From: Furcasterigmium furcatum
Taxonomy: Eukaryota > Ascomycota > Sordariomycetes > Glomerellales > Plectosphaerellaceae
DNA: 64,000 nt
Assembly (NCBI GenBank): GCA_001599815.1
Contig: BCIA01000001.1
Location: 6,654,978 to 6,718,977, forward strand
Reading direction: 5' to 3'
The notes below the pieces were generated by a model that was not told the origin of the DNA, did no database searches, and saw only the letters and a list, made by a program, of their open reading frames with translations. Shown piece by piece: positions 10,157 through 20,634 of the stretch. The position numbers were made by a program, and so were the translations under genes. Within the stretch, counting starts at the first letter, position 1; every line of letters starts with the position of its first letter.

Positions 10157-10868
10157 GGCAGGCGGAAAGAACGAAAGCAGACTGAAGCGATGTGGCGGAA
10201 TATGGGAGTTCAAAGACTTGGACTCACGTAGCAGGCAGGATGAAACGATAACCCGCGGGATTTATATACGCACGAAGCTGCCCACGCACTGTTGTTATCT
10301 AGTGTCCTTTTTTCGCCACAGGACCTTGAGTGTAGGGCGAGATGCAGGGCAAATGAGATGGCGGAAGATATCTCGGACCGTGTCCGAAACAGGGTCGTTC
10401 GGTAAAACCGAGCTGACAGCCAAGACTATGTCTGCGAGTTGTGAGCCTCTTCCAGACATATTCCGAATTCCGCGATAATTTTGCCGACATTGTCATGTTG
10501 AGATAGCAGCCGAAATGGAAGGTGCCGGGTTGCTGCCCGGCCAAAGGCTTGCCCGGCGCAGAATCGAACTACATTCAGATAGATAGAGTCCCTGTTCACG
10601 ATGCATAATTGTAATCTCAGCCCGGGCCAAGTTCTCAAACGGGACTTACCAGGGTGAACGAGAATCATAAGTCCCATTCAGAGTCAGCGGTCAAGACTGA
10701 TGGTCCCGCCTGGACCTTCCCGCACGGGATGAGCTGAGGGACACGCCGATGGTCATGGTCATGGCCTTGATTGCGACTAAGTATATCTATCTTCGACATC
10801 TCGTCTCATTCCTCCTCTGAGGACCACCAGCAATCCCAGTTCAGCCCCAATTGAACAAGCTGTGCAGC
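10157..10868. other. Intergenic region, divergent promoters
   Basis: Shared upstream region of the CVNH gene and the secreted protein gene at 10869. Contains the TATA element at 10260 and, around 10522-10541, a short GC-rich inverted repeat (GCCGGG facing CCCGGC). No gene seen. Confidence 0.45.
10260..10268 (-). promoter_or_regulatory. TATA element of the CVNH gene
   Basis: TATATAAAT on the minus strand, 104 bases upstream of the CVNH start codon, in the usual place for a strong fungal promoter. Confidence 0.45.
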
Positions 10869-11983
10869 ATGGCGTTCAAGTCTCTTCTACTGGCAGCCGT
10901 CCATTTTTGGCTTGCCACTCCTGTTTCGGCTCTTCCCAGCAACATCACCGCGTCCTCCTTCCATGTCATCTTCGAGAAGCACATCCCCTCGGGCACGACT
11001 GGCCTGTCGGCCTGGACCATGAACAGGGACGGTCTCTACGGCTATTCCTGCGACGGCCCCCTGGCGATTCAGGACGCGGAGCTTTCTGTTGAACTCAGGG
11101 ACGACACCGGCAATGGCTTCCTGGTTTTCGACAGCTCCAAGTTCAAGATCGAGGATGTCGACCAGGCCGGCGGCATATCTTGCCACGAGAGATACAACGA
11201 TCTCCACGTTGTTGTCGAGTGCGACGTCCCCATCCGAACCGGCGGCGTGGCCCTCCCCAAGCCTTCACAACAGCATGTCGATTGTTTCGCCCGTCTCGAG
11301 GAAGAGGAGGGGTTCGTCTCTGCCGCGCGCCCTGGCGAGCCGGAGAGTCAAGAGCCAGGGCTCATGTTTGAGCCCGTGCTTGAGTCGGAGCTGGATGGGT
11401 CATTGGTAGACTTCGAAAACGGCACCGAGATTGACCGCCGCCAGATTTGTTATACCTACTCCTACACCTACGTGTTCAACCACGGGTTACCCTTCAAGAG
11501 GGTGAAGCACCAGCAGCAAACCGTGAGTCGACGATCAACCCCCCTTTGGCCTCTGGTCCTTCACGATGGAAGCTGACATGCGTGATACGCACTTAGACGA
11601 ACGGTAGATGTACAGACGGAGAATGTTGGATGGAGTTCGAAGAAAGCCGATCCATCTCCCACTCCGCCGGAGTCAGCTTGAACGGCGGCCCATGGATCAG
11701 CGGGGGTTACCAAGTCTCTTTCACGACGACACAGTCGCAGGCCATCGCCTGTACCGCCACGTTCGGCCAGGAGGTTTGCATCTGGCATTCGCAGCCGTAC
11801 CAGCGATACCAGGTCCTGCAACAGTCGAGGGATTGCCTCGGTAATTTCCGCAGCTCTTCCGGGCGCTACTGGATTGAGTCCCCCAGGATCAACCACCGCG
11901 CGCAGCACTTCTACTGTGTGAGGAACCATTGCAGGTCTCAAGGAGACGGTTGGTGGGAGGACGTTGGCGGAGGCGAATGGTAA
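10869..11983 (+). CDS. Secreted cysteine-containing protein of unknown function
   Basis: Exon 1 10869-11522, intron 11523-11596 (74 nt), exon 2 11597-11983, 346 aa. Seen: signal peptide of about 21 residues ending PVSA. The N-terminal half has scattered Cys and an acidic stretch (EEEEG). The C-terminal half is aromatic and Cys-rich: ICYTYSYTYVF, CTDGECW, a Ser/Gly-rich strand region with SLNGGPWISGG, then EVCIWHSQPYQRYQV and FYCVRNHCRSQGDGWW. That order (W/S-rich beta region, C-x-W, YxxY, YCxxxxCRxxGDxxW) recalls C-terminal modules of secreted fungal proteins that resemble pore-forming or lectin-like folds, but I cannot name a family. The frame opens a few codons earlier without ATG; 10869 is the first ATG. 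Confidence 0.7.
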
Positions 11984-12374
11984 CTCCGGGGGGCTTTGCG
12001 GACGAGATTCCTCGGGACATGAGCTGAATCAACGTGGAGGTTGTGCTCTATTCCTGCGGCCGTATGATACTCTGACTTTCGGGACGAGTTTCTGATATAG
12101 TCTCGCTGACGACTTTGGCATCTCGTCATGGTTGTCCGTGGGTGATAGAACCTCCAGCTCTTCAATGAAACAGCCACAGGTGGAATTCTAAGACTGCGAG
12201 CCAGTGGAGCCAGACGCATAAGCCGTTTTGCAGTCCGTGCGTCTCTTAGCAAGCAGAATGACAGAAAGCGCACGTGACTCGACTCATGAGTCGAAAGTAT
12301 CGGATCAGAGGATCACTATGTCGCTCATGTAACTTTTGCCTCGACATCGACGTCGCACAAACACCCGGCCCCAG
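11984..12374. other. Intergenic region upstream of BNA4
   Basis: 391 bases between a secreted-protein gene and BNA4. No gene or repeat seen; probably 3' UTR plus the BNA4 promoter. Confidence 0.5.
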
Positions 12375-14285
12375 ATGGCCTCGAAACAGAAGTTTGTGGT
12401 CGTCGGCGCGGGCCCCGTGGGCTCGCTCGCCGCTCTGTACGCCGCACAACGGGGACACCAAGTCGAGATTTACGAGTTGCGGCCCGGTAAGTCAAAGTCT
12501 CTTATCAGATCGCTCCCCAACTGGAGACAGACATCCAGACGGACGGGCAGAGGTCGCGTGCCTCAAGCAGGGGTCTGGAGCTGAGCACAAACACCCTGGG
12601 CCAACCATCCGGGCTGCTGCCGCCGAGCCCGGCCGTTTGCATCCATTGCCCTGGTGTTTGCTGCAATTGCTGCAGCAGCATGGAAGCCAGCAAACTCTCA
12701 ATGGACGGGCGGACGCTAATCAGCCGATGTCGCAGATCTTCGGGACCCCTCGACCGTCCTGCTCAACTTCACGAGGTCCATCAACCTCGCACTCTCAGAG
12801 CGCGGCATCAATGCCATGCGCCATGCCGGTCAGCCCGGACTGCTGGACCATGTCATGGCCGCGACCATTCCGATGCGAGGCCGTATGATCCACGGTCGCG
12901 GTCCCACGGGCAGCCTGTACGAGGCCGCCCAGGACTACGATGTCCACGGAAGGGTGCGCATGCCCTGATCTGATCGCCCCCTTTGTTGCAGCAACTGACC
13001 ATCCCCCAGACCATCTTCGCCGTTGACCGAGCTGGCCTCAACAAACGGCTCCTCGACATCCTGGAGAGCATGCCGAACGTCAAGTTCTTCTTCAGCCACA
13101 AGCTGACGGGCGCCGACTTCAAGCACCGGAAGGCCTGGTTTGAGGTCATGACCTCCGAGTCGGCCACGGGCAGGGCGAGGGAGATTGAGATCGACTTCGA
13201 CCTCATGATCGGTGCCGACGGCGCTCACTCCGCCGTTCGCTACCACATGATGAAGTACGTTCAGATGAACTACCGCCAGGACTACATCGACACCCTCTGG
13301 TGTGAGTTCCACATCGAGCCGAAGCAGGTCAAGTCGGCCGGAAGCGATCCTCAGTTCAGGATATCCCCGAACCACCTGCACATCTGGCCCGGCAAGGACT
13401 TCATGTTCATCGCCATCCCCAGCACGGTGAGTCTTCATTGCATCAAACACTCCGCCAACCTGCTAACAACATCAGGACGGGTCGTTCACATCCACCCTCT
13501 TCATGACCAGCGAACAGCTCAGCGACCTCGAGCGCGACCCCTCCGTGCTCCCCAAGTTCTTCGACAAGCACTTCCCGGGCGTCACGAACCTCATCCCGCC
13601 CGAGGCCCTCATCGCACAGTTCACCACGAACCCCCACCTCCCCCTCATCAGCGTCAAGTGCAGCCCCTACCACCACCACAGCTCGGCTGTCATCGTCGGC
13701 GACGCCGCCCACGCCATGGTCCCCTTCTACGGCCAGGGCATGAACGCCGGCCTCGAAGACGTCCGCGTCCTCTTCTCCATTCTCGACAAGCACGCGGCGC
13801 GGGACTCCAACAACCCCGCCGGCGACGCCGACTCCTCCGCCGACGACGCCGCCTACCACCGGGAGGTCGCCCTCACCGAGTACACCGCCACCCGCATCCC
13901 CGACGCCCACGCCATCAACGACCTCGCCCTGCAGAACTACGTCGAGATGCGCTCCTCCGTCCTCTCGCCCGGCTACCGGCTGCGCAAGTGGCTCGAGGAG
14001 ACAATGTCCGTCTACCTCCCCGGCCTCGGCTGGCACACGCGCTACTCGCGCGTCAGCTTCAGCAACGAGCGCTACTCGGACGTCGTCAGGCGGACCGACC
14101 ACCAGGGCAACGTCCTCGTCGCCGGCTTCCAGGCCCTCCTCTGCAGCCCGCTCGTCGTCGCCGCGGCATACATCTGGTGGAAGAAGCCGCGCGTCGTGGT
14201 CGGCGGCGTGCAGTGCCTGCTGCAGCAGATGCTCAAGGCCACGGGCGTGAGGCCCCTGGAGACGCTGCTCATGTTTGTAGAATAG
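12375..14285 (+). CDS. BNA4: Kynurenine 3-monooxygenase
   Basis: FAD/NADPH enzyme that hydroxylates L-kynurenine to 3-hydroxykynurenine in de novo NAD synthesis, at the outer mitochondrial membrane. Exons 12375-12486, 12736-12953, 13010-13426, 13476-14285 (518 aa). Seen: the dinucleotide-binding GAGPVGSLAALYAA, then RSINLALSERG, YDVHGR, AVDRAGLNKRLLD, DLMIGADGAHSAVRYHMM, and the second FAD motif VIVGDAAHAMVPFYGQGMNAGLED. The C-terminus has LRKWLEETM and a hydrophobic segment at LVVAAAYIWW, as in membrane-anchored KMOs. Intron 1 is long (249 nt). For intron 2 I prefer the acceptor at 13009 over the one 18 nt earlier, because it gives the family's HGR-T-I spacing; both are in frame. Confidence 0.9.
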
Positions 14286-14524
14286 ACCGGTCGTGTAAGA
14301 TACCATATACCACTCCTCTGCGGTTGGGAATACAGTGTAGAACGCAATATTAGGGTTTGCGAGAAAAGTTTCTACTGAAGGGAGCGCCACCGGTTTCCAC
14401 GCAAACTTTCGTGATTCCGCCATCATCCCAACAGTTCAATACAATTTTTTAGACGGACTCCAACCGTAACCAATGCATACCCTTCACCCCGACCTCCTTC
14501 TAACGCCCGTTACACAGGTGCAAG

Positions 14525-14983
14525 ATGAGAATCGGCTTTCAACTCCTGGCGTGCTCTGCTGTCCTCGCCGTCGCCATGGTACGTGGAAGTCATCCCGGGA
14601 TTATCATACAGTCGTTCTGACCACAGGCATAGGCGGACAGTGTCAGCCCTGCAGCCATCGACAGCACCCTGCCGAACTTACACCTGAAGACCTCCAAACA
14701 ACCGGACAAGACGGCATCTGACGAGCTTTTCCCGGCTCCCAGAGTCGCGCGTCCAAGGCGTCCCTCGACTCTCATTCCTGTTCCGGGTCTGCCGGCACAT
14801 GTGGAGAGGCAGACTTACGATGTCCCGACCTTCTTAGACCTTCACCCGGATCCGCCCCCGAATTACCCCTCCGTATCGACGAAGGATGGGCCCCGTCGAG
14901 ACAGGTGTTTCAAGCCCGGCGAGAAGAGGCGACACAACCGCGAGTTTGCCGCGGGGTCTCCTGGATCGGACCGCTGTCCGTGA
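14525..14983 (+). CDS. Small secreted protein, two exons
   Basis: Unknown function. Exon 1 14525-14578 (MRIGFQLLACSAVLAVAM), intron 14579-14632 (54 nt, GTACGT to CATAG), exon 2 14633-14983, 134 aa. Seen: a classic signal peptide of about 18-20 residues; the mature part is basic and proline-rich, contains DLHPDPPPNYPSVS and has only two cysteines (DRCFKPG and DRCP), which could pair. The junction keeps one frame open for 117 codons that would otherwise be hidden. A nearer acceptor eight bases upstream would give an immediate TAG. It could be an effector-type protein, by inference from size, secretion and lack of homologues I can recall. Confidence 0.6.
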
Positions 14984-15645
14984 ACCGGCATACCTCCTCG
15001 AGGCATCTCGCGGGGGTGATGCCCCAGGTTCGGGGAGGTTGGCAATGGGCGTAGCATACTATTATTTACGCCCTCTGCATTGTCAAGAGTCAAGTGGATG
15101 GTTACAATTTGCTTGGCGGTTTGATCGAAGGTTGTACCTTAAGACCACTGCCTTGTGTCTAAGAACAACTCTGTTCCCTCAACCCAAGACGCACCACCCA
15201 CCAGCTGGATGCACCCAATGACTTGGAAGCAGCTCTGATACAACCAAAACAAAAATAGTCATGATGTATAGCAAACAAAAAGTCCAGAGATACAATCAGC
15301 AAAAGTGTTCCCCCCGACTCCGAGTATGTATCTCGAAAATCGGGAGGTAGTCACTGTAACCATGGGATTCGAACCCACGCCAGTCCCGCACCGTGAAGAG
15401 CTCAGTTGGGCTACTAATCTGAGATGTTTACCCCTTGGCCACCGGCGCCGGACCCCGATACCATATGCCGGAAAAATGAGTTGCTATAAGGGTTGCCGCC
15501 TCGGGAGGAAGGAACACGTAGCAACACGGGGACTCAGGGGCAACGCGTAAACACAGGGACAACAACCACAAATGCATCAGGCTCTACGTCCTTCTCGTAC
15601 CAAAACACAGCCTCAGCATTGATAACTTGATGCTTCCTATCACCC
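14984..15645. other. Intergenic region with a tRNA-like relic
   Basis: 662 bases between two secreted-protein genes. It holds the tRNA-like sequence listed below; the rest shows no gene. AT-richer from about 15050 to 15300. Confidence 0.45.
15355..15450 (-). other. Degenerate tRNA-like sequence with intact A and B boxes
   Basis: Minus strand: an A-box-like TGGCCAAGGGG at 15441-15431 and a perfect B-box GGTTCGAATCC at 15375-15365, spaced as in a long-variable-arm tRNA. The T-arm (GTGGG, TTCGAAT, CCCAT) and an anticodon-like stem (CTCAG with CTGAG) can form. The bases flanking the arms (GCGCCGG at 5', GGTTACA at 3') do not pair, and the D-stem is broken, so this is not a canonical tRNA. A pseudo-tRNA or the head of a tRNA-derived SINE are the alternatives. 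Confidence 0.45.
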
Positions 15646-16363
15646 CTAGCCAGACCACACCTCGGGCCCGGGGTACTCGTACGCCCCCTCCCCGACGTAG
15701 ATATTGACCGCCAGCCCCGGGTCGCTCAGGCTATACGCCCCAGGGAACGCAACCAGCGGCCCCGGCGTCCCGCTCCCTCCCCCGGTGACCCTGATCTGTG
15801 CACACGCGATATAAAACTGCGGCGCCCCCGCAATATGAAGCCCGACGTGCTCCGCCCGCAGCAGATACTCGCCCGCCGGCGTCCCCGCGGGCACCGTCGT
15901 GTAGATCTCCGTCATCTCCGTCTCGAACTCTGGCCACTCCCCGCCGAGGTCGCCGTGCTGGTCGATCTTGAACCAGACGTCGCCCGCGCCGTCCCACGTC
16001 GCGGCGGTCTCGCCCTCGGGGACCCGCGCGAGGTAGAACAGCGACGGGCCCGGGTGCCCGATGGACGCGGAGGAGGTGAACCCGATCTCCGAGCCGGCGG
16101 GGACCTCGAGGATGGAGGGGGTCGCGGCGCCGGCCTTCTCGTAGCATCGCATCAGCGGGGAGGTGACGTCCTCGACGGGGCCGGAGGAGGGGACGTTCTC
16201 GGTCTCGCGGATGAATTCCCAGTCGGCGGACTCGACGCCGTCGAGGATGGTGTTTGGGAAGAAGTCTGTCTTGTCAGGGGTGGTCTGGAGAAATTGGGGA
16301 ATGGGACTTACAGTGGGCGGCAGCGCCGGAGGAGAAGAGGGCGAGAAGAGCGGTGGACTTCAT
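15646..16363 (-). CDS. AA9 lytic polysaccharide monooxygenase
   Basis: Secreted copper enzyme that oxidatively cleaves cellulose or related glucans. Exon 1 16363-16312, intron 16311-16266 (46 nt), exon 2 16265-15646, 223 aa. Seen: a 16-residue signal peptide ending GAAA, placing His17 as the copper-binding N-terminal His of the mature chain (HYFFPN). The second copper His is in GHPGPSLFYLA and the axial Tyr in QFYIACAQI. Other family marks are YLLRAEHVGLH and DPGLAVNIY. There is no cellulose-binding module. The intron falls right after the His1 codon, as in many AA9 genes. Substrate and regioselectivity cannot be read from sequence. Confidence 0.9.
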
Positions 16364-17099
16364 GTTTGCGGCGGTCGAAGCAAGAAGCAGTGAATGACTT
16401 GGATGCTGTGTCTGCTTGGGTTGTCAAGATACACCTCTACCCAGCGGAATGTGGTCGGCTTTTATACCGTCCTCCTCCGTGCCAAGCGATTGTCACCATC
16501 ACGATGAAGCACCAGATGCCAGTTCACTTCATTACTCTGCGGCATGGTGGATTGTGATACCCCGACGGGGTCGAGATGAGCCTCCGTTCTCGTTAAGGAA
16601 TAAGGGGCGGCGGTCAATGCGGGAGGCGACGATCACCGCCGCGTGACACGCCGTCATCCCGTCACTTACAAGGCATTCCCGGACATCCCTACGAGGACGA
16701 GTAGCAAGTTAAGCCCCGGCCCCGCAACACCTGGTGATGGGCGGCGGCGGATAGATTGACGAACGCCGATCCTCGAGGATGTCGGGACGATGAACCGAGA
16801 CGTGCAAACTGCGGTACCGCTGCGTAATGGATGATCGTCTTGGATTCAAATTCATACGCTGGGACACGCGTCGCTGCGTCGGCCCTTTTCGCTATGTAAT
16901 ATACACCGCCAACCGCGTCCCGCTGCAAAAGCCAATGGAGGGACTCCAGGGCTCGCGCTCTCCCTCATGCTGGCATGGCCGCAAGACTGCTACTCCATAC
17001 CCCGATAACCGAGAGCCCATCGTCGTCGCTGTCTTCGTAATGGACGTCCTGGTCGTCGACAACCTAGGCATCGACGGCCAGGGGGTCCTGAACCTTTCC
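16364..17099. other. Intergenic region, promoter of the AA9 gene
   Basis: 736 bases holding the AA9 upstream region and the 3' flank of the ZZ/EF-hand gene. Open frames here are antisense extensions of neighbours. No gene seen. Confidence 0.5.
16460..16466 (-). promoter_or_regulatory. TATA box of the AA9 gene
   Basis: TATAAAA on the minus strand, 97 bases upstream of the AA9 start codon. Confidence 0.5.
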
Positions 17100-19733
17100 C
17101 TACGGTATGCAGAAGTCCACCCAGCTGCCCAGGTAGTCGAGCCGGTTCGCCGAGTTCTCGTGACTCTTGTAGATGTCCTCGAACTCCTCGTAGCTCAGCT
17201 TCCCCCAGCCGCCCCGCTCCTCCGCCTGCTTCTCCGCCATGTCGAGGCGCTTCCACTCGATGAGGGTGGTGAGCGGGATGACGCGATGCGCCCTGGACGT
17301 CTGCTTGCCCTTCTCGGGGGTGTCGGTGGGCGCACAAACGGGCGGTGCCGGTGGCGGCTCCGCCGTGTTTGGGCGGAACTGGGGCATGGTAGGGTCCCTG
17401 AACTCTTCCGGCTGTATCTCCTGTGCCTCGTGGTATTCCTCCTCCTCCTCCTCCTCCTCGTCTTCCTCGATTTCCTCCGTTTCCTCCACTGTGATGCTGT
17501 GGTTCTCCGGGCAGAGATCGGTGTCGATTGTGTAGCCACTAGTCTGCAGCAGCTCCTCCAGGGACCTCTCGGCGATGGGCCTCCCCTCCTCGAAAGAAGC
17601 CGTGTCGAGCTCCATGTGCTCGAACAGCTCGCGGTTCTTGTCGCGCTGCTCCTTCGTCTCGGCCGCGCGGATCGCCACATCCTCGACATGCTTGAAGATG
17701 TTGTCCAGCAGCTCGTTGAACGCCTGCTGCGTGACCTGGTAGAGGACCTCCTTTCCGGCATCGCGCTCTTCGTCCGGGATATCAAAACCGCCCCATCGCT
17801 CCGGGACGCTCCTAGACGAGGTCGATGGGTTTGATCGAATGTCAAAGTCGTCCATGTCCTCTGCGAAGCGGACCTTGGAGGACGACCGAGAGCGTGGGGA
17901 TATGGGCTGGACCGCTTTGGAGCTCTCGGCAACGCCGTTTAGATGTTCAAAGACGTCTTCTTCGGCATCCCAGTCATCGGGCTCGGCGCCGCCTTCTTCT
18001 TCATCCAGGTAAAACTGCCTCCTTTTCCACCGGTCGTGCAGCTGCTTGCGCGCGGCCCTCCTACGGTCGGCATCCTTAAGGGGGGCGAGTTCTCGCGTCT
18101 TGGCAGTGACTAAGGCCCTGAGCTGGCTCTCGGTGGGCATGCCACTGGTGAAAAGGGCCGGGTCGACAGTCCGAGAGCCATCGCCGTTCGCCTGCGCAAA
18201 GTCTTCGCCGCGGTTCTCGGCATCCGAGTGGTTGCCCGGCCCATCCTCGTCTTCGGGGCTTGTCATTTCCACGTCAAAGTCCAGCTCGTCTTGGAACTGC
18301 GCTTGACGCGACCCGTCGAGCAGACCCGGTAACTCTGCTACCGTGGTCGGAGGCTGCCCGATTGCCGCTGACCCAAAACGTTGCACCGTCCTCAGACCGC
18401 TACCCAACGGACTGTCTCGCTGGGCGAGGAGTTCCATCGGCGCGGCAAAGAGTCGGGTCAGGATGTCTTCCCTTGAAGACGTATCGCCCCGGTCCTCGAG
18501 GATGGCGGATGTCCTGGCATTCTCCAGCTCGACTTCGCCATCGGAGTGGAAGATCTTGCCTTCGTTGCGGTTGTTCCCCTCGGAGTTGGGCACGCGGCCC
18601 TCTCTCCCAAAGAGGCCGCTAAGCGGCTGACGGCTCGCAATAAGCTGCTGCGCCTCCGTGCTCCCCATCAGCTGGTCGTCGAGGCCGTCTAAGATGTCGC
18701 GATGCATCTGTTTGTAAAGAACATAGTATGCCCTGAACATCCTGAGGAAGTCGCGGCGGTTGACGTAGCCATCACCGTCGATATCGTAGCCCTCAAAGAT
18801 ACGGCGCAGCTTGTCCCGCCGTTTCCGGTACGCCAATCCCTGCAGAAACTCGGCAAAACCGATGAGGTCGTCGTTGTTGGTGTCGTAGAAGGAGAACATG
18901 CGGTCGTGGATGAGGTTGGGCGTGGCGTGGCGAGACCCGCCGGAGGGGACGAGGCAGCGCTCGAAGGTCTTCTTGTCCATGGCGAGCTGCAGGCCATCGG
19001 GGTCGTCCCTCCACTCCGAGTTGGCCATGAAGGTGAACTGTTCCCAGAAGGCCTCGATCTCGGGCCTCTCGAAGCCTGTCTCCCGCGACAGCTTCTGGAT
19101 GAGCAGGCGCGGGAGGGTTCGAAGGCAGCTGTCCGGATCGCCGGCGTACCAGACGGGCTGCATTTGACGAGGCCCGAAGGGGGGTGCCGGGATCTTGATC
19201 TTGTAGAAAATGTGCGTCTTGTAGTGGACGCCTTGGGCTTCGCACGTCTCGCAGAGGTCAAAGTCGGCGCAGTTTGCGCATCGGTAACGCACACCGCGGA
19301 TGGGGACGACGCCACAGGAGTTGCACGCGCAGCCGCGGTGGACGCAGGCGTTCCGCCGGGCATTGTCCTCGGAGACGCGGAACAGGAGGTAGACGATATT
19401 GTTCCCGGCCCTGGCTGGCGGCTGGGCGACATCGGGGTGGTTCCACCAGTCCTCCAGCACCGTGTCTCCGTCTTGCGCCTGCTGGGCGGCATCGACAAGG
19501 GCGTTGTCGTCGGACTGCGAGGGCTGCTCGGAGGCGACGGATGCGCGGCGCGACGATCGCCTGTGGTTTCGCCTTACGGCATTACTGCGGTGAAGACCGG
19601 GGCCGGAGAGAGCTTGATCTTGGCGTGCTCGGTAGGCGTAGTAGCCCGTTGAGACGGCGAGGACCGTCGCTACAAGGACGGTATAGACTCGAGGTCGCGT
19701 GAGGCTCTCGTGAGATGGCAGAACGAGCCACAT
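17100..19733 (-). CDS. ZZ-type zinc finger and EF-hand membrane protein
   Basis: Intronless, 877 aa; the role is not established, but the domains suggest a calcium-responsive scaffold. Seen: a hydrophobic segment at about residues 17-34 (signal anchor), a ZZ zinc finger at about 131-180 with CACNSC, YRCANCADFDLCETC and a pair of His, then two EF-hand loops, DTNNDDLIGFAE and DIDGDGYVNRRD, in the 280-345 region. A long, mostly disordered acidic part follows, including a glutamate run encoded by a CTC/CTT-type repeat on the plus strand at about 17440-17470. The C-terminus ends with a conserved-looking block (IPLTTLIEWKRLD to GSWVDFCIP). The start is the first ATG before the anchor. Confidence 0.82.
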   Translation of the reverse strand: MWLVLPSHESLTRPRVYTVLVATVLAVSTGYYAYRARQDQALSGPGLHRSNAVRRNHRRSSRRASVASEQPSQSDDNALVDAAQQAQDGDTVLEDWWNHPDVAQPPARAGNNIVYLLFRVSEDNARRNACVHRGCACNSCGVVPIRGVRYRCANCADFDLCETCEAQGVHYKTHIFYKIKIPAPPFGPRQMQPVWYAGDPDSCLRTLPRLLIQKLSRETGFERPEIEAFWEQFTFMANSEWRDDPDGLQLAMDKKTFERCLVPSGGSRHATPNLIHDRMFSFYDTNNDDLIGFAEFLQGLAYRKRRDKLRRIFEGYDIDGDGYVNRRDFLRMFRAYYVLYKQMHRDILDGLDDQLMGSTEAQQLIASRQPLSGLFGREGRVPNSEGNNRNEGKIFHSDGEVELENARTSAILEDRGDTSSREDILTRLFAAPMELLAQRDSPLGSGLRTVQRFGSAAIGQPPTTVAELPGLLDGSRQAQFQDELDFDVEMTSPEDEDGPGNHSDAENRGEDFAQANGDGSRTVDPALFTSGMPTESQLRALVTAKTRELAPLKDADRRRAARKQLHDRWKRRQFYLDEEEGGAEPDDWDAEEDVFEHLNGVAESSKAVQPISPRSRSSSKVRFAEDMDDFDIRSNPSTSSRSVPERWGGFDIPDEERDAGKEVLYQVTQQAFNELLDNIFKHVEDVAIRAAETKEQRDKNRELFEHMELDTASFEEGRPIAERSLEELLQTSGYTIDTDLCPENHSITVEETEEIEEDEEEEEEEEYHEAQEIQPEEFRDPTMPQFRPNTAEPPPAPPVCAPTDTPEKGKQTSRAHRVIPLTTLIEWKRLDMAEKQAEERGGWGKLSYEEFEDIYKSHENSANRLDYLGSWVDFCIP

Positions 19734-20634
19734 GGTTTCGGTGAGTAGCTGCTACTTGAAAATCATGGTGCGGTACTGCCCAAACGTGGCGTTTCGAGGT
19801 GGCGCCGCGACAGCGATTCTTGCGTTGTTCGTGGGGTCGTCGATGGCTGAAGTTGTCAAGGTGAAACTGAGGAAAGACGCCGGCGGCGGCATGACGACGC
19901 GGTGGCAGAAGGAAGAACGCTAGCGAGGAGCTGCGAGCTCTCTGAAAGAAGCAGGCGGTCGAAGCTTCCAGTTGGGGCTTACTAAGATTCAATGGGATGC
20001 CTCATCTCCAACTCTCCGACATCTTCTGAACTTGACCCGATGGCATTTACACCTGAGTCCCAAGTGCTTGATTACTGTTTTATTGTCGGAGATACAAAAC
20101 ACTGAGGTGATCCACAGACTCCTTGCTTTAGGAGGTCATGATTCTATAGTGTAGTCACTGAATCAGCGCCGAGAATCCCTGACCGCCGTCATCAGATAAA
20201 CTTGGTTTGTTGCTCAAAGAGTAGGATTGTCTGCCACCCCGGATCCCAACTCATTGCTCTGAAATACTACTTGATAATCCTAAACTTTCGATTTATTCTT
20301 GGTTTTATGAATTCCAGAGAGCAAGTTCGACGTGAGAGATGGTCAGATTATTAATAGTTTAGAAACCGCTAGGGGTGTACCTTTGCTACGTCATCCTTCC
20401 AGGGGCAGAGAAAGTACCTGGTTATCTGATCTATCCAAGCCTCGGATGCTTGTGACGATGCGGACGACACGACTCGGGAGTCCAACTTGGAGCATCACAT
20501 CACCACAACCCCTGGGCATATAATTAGAGCCTCCGTTCTGACCCATCCTCTAAAATATCTAATTGTCTATTTCTCGAGCTGCGCTTCATCAAAGAAAACA
20601 CCAAGGGCCGATCGACGTCACATTTAACACCACC
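19734..20634. other. Intergenic region, divergent promoters
   Basis: 901 bases between the ZZ/EF-hand gene and the hydrolase at 20635. AT-richer from about 20040 to 20560. Nothing recognised. Confidence 0.5.

Noticed and set aside
10519..10560. GC-rich inverted repeat as a terminator or RNA structure
   Set aside because: Short, single, and without a T-run or flanking conservation that I can see; probably chance in GC-rich DNA.
15305..15550. 81-codon plus-strand frame beginning near the tRNA-like sequence (GFEPTPVPHREEL)
   Set aside because: This peptide pattern is what antisense tRNA sequence looks like when translated; not a gene.
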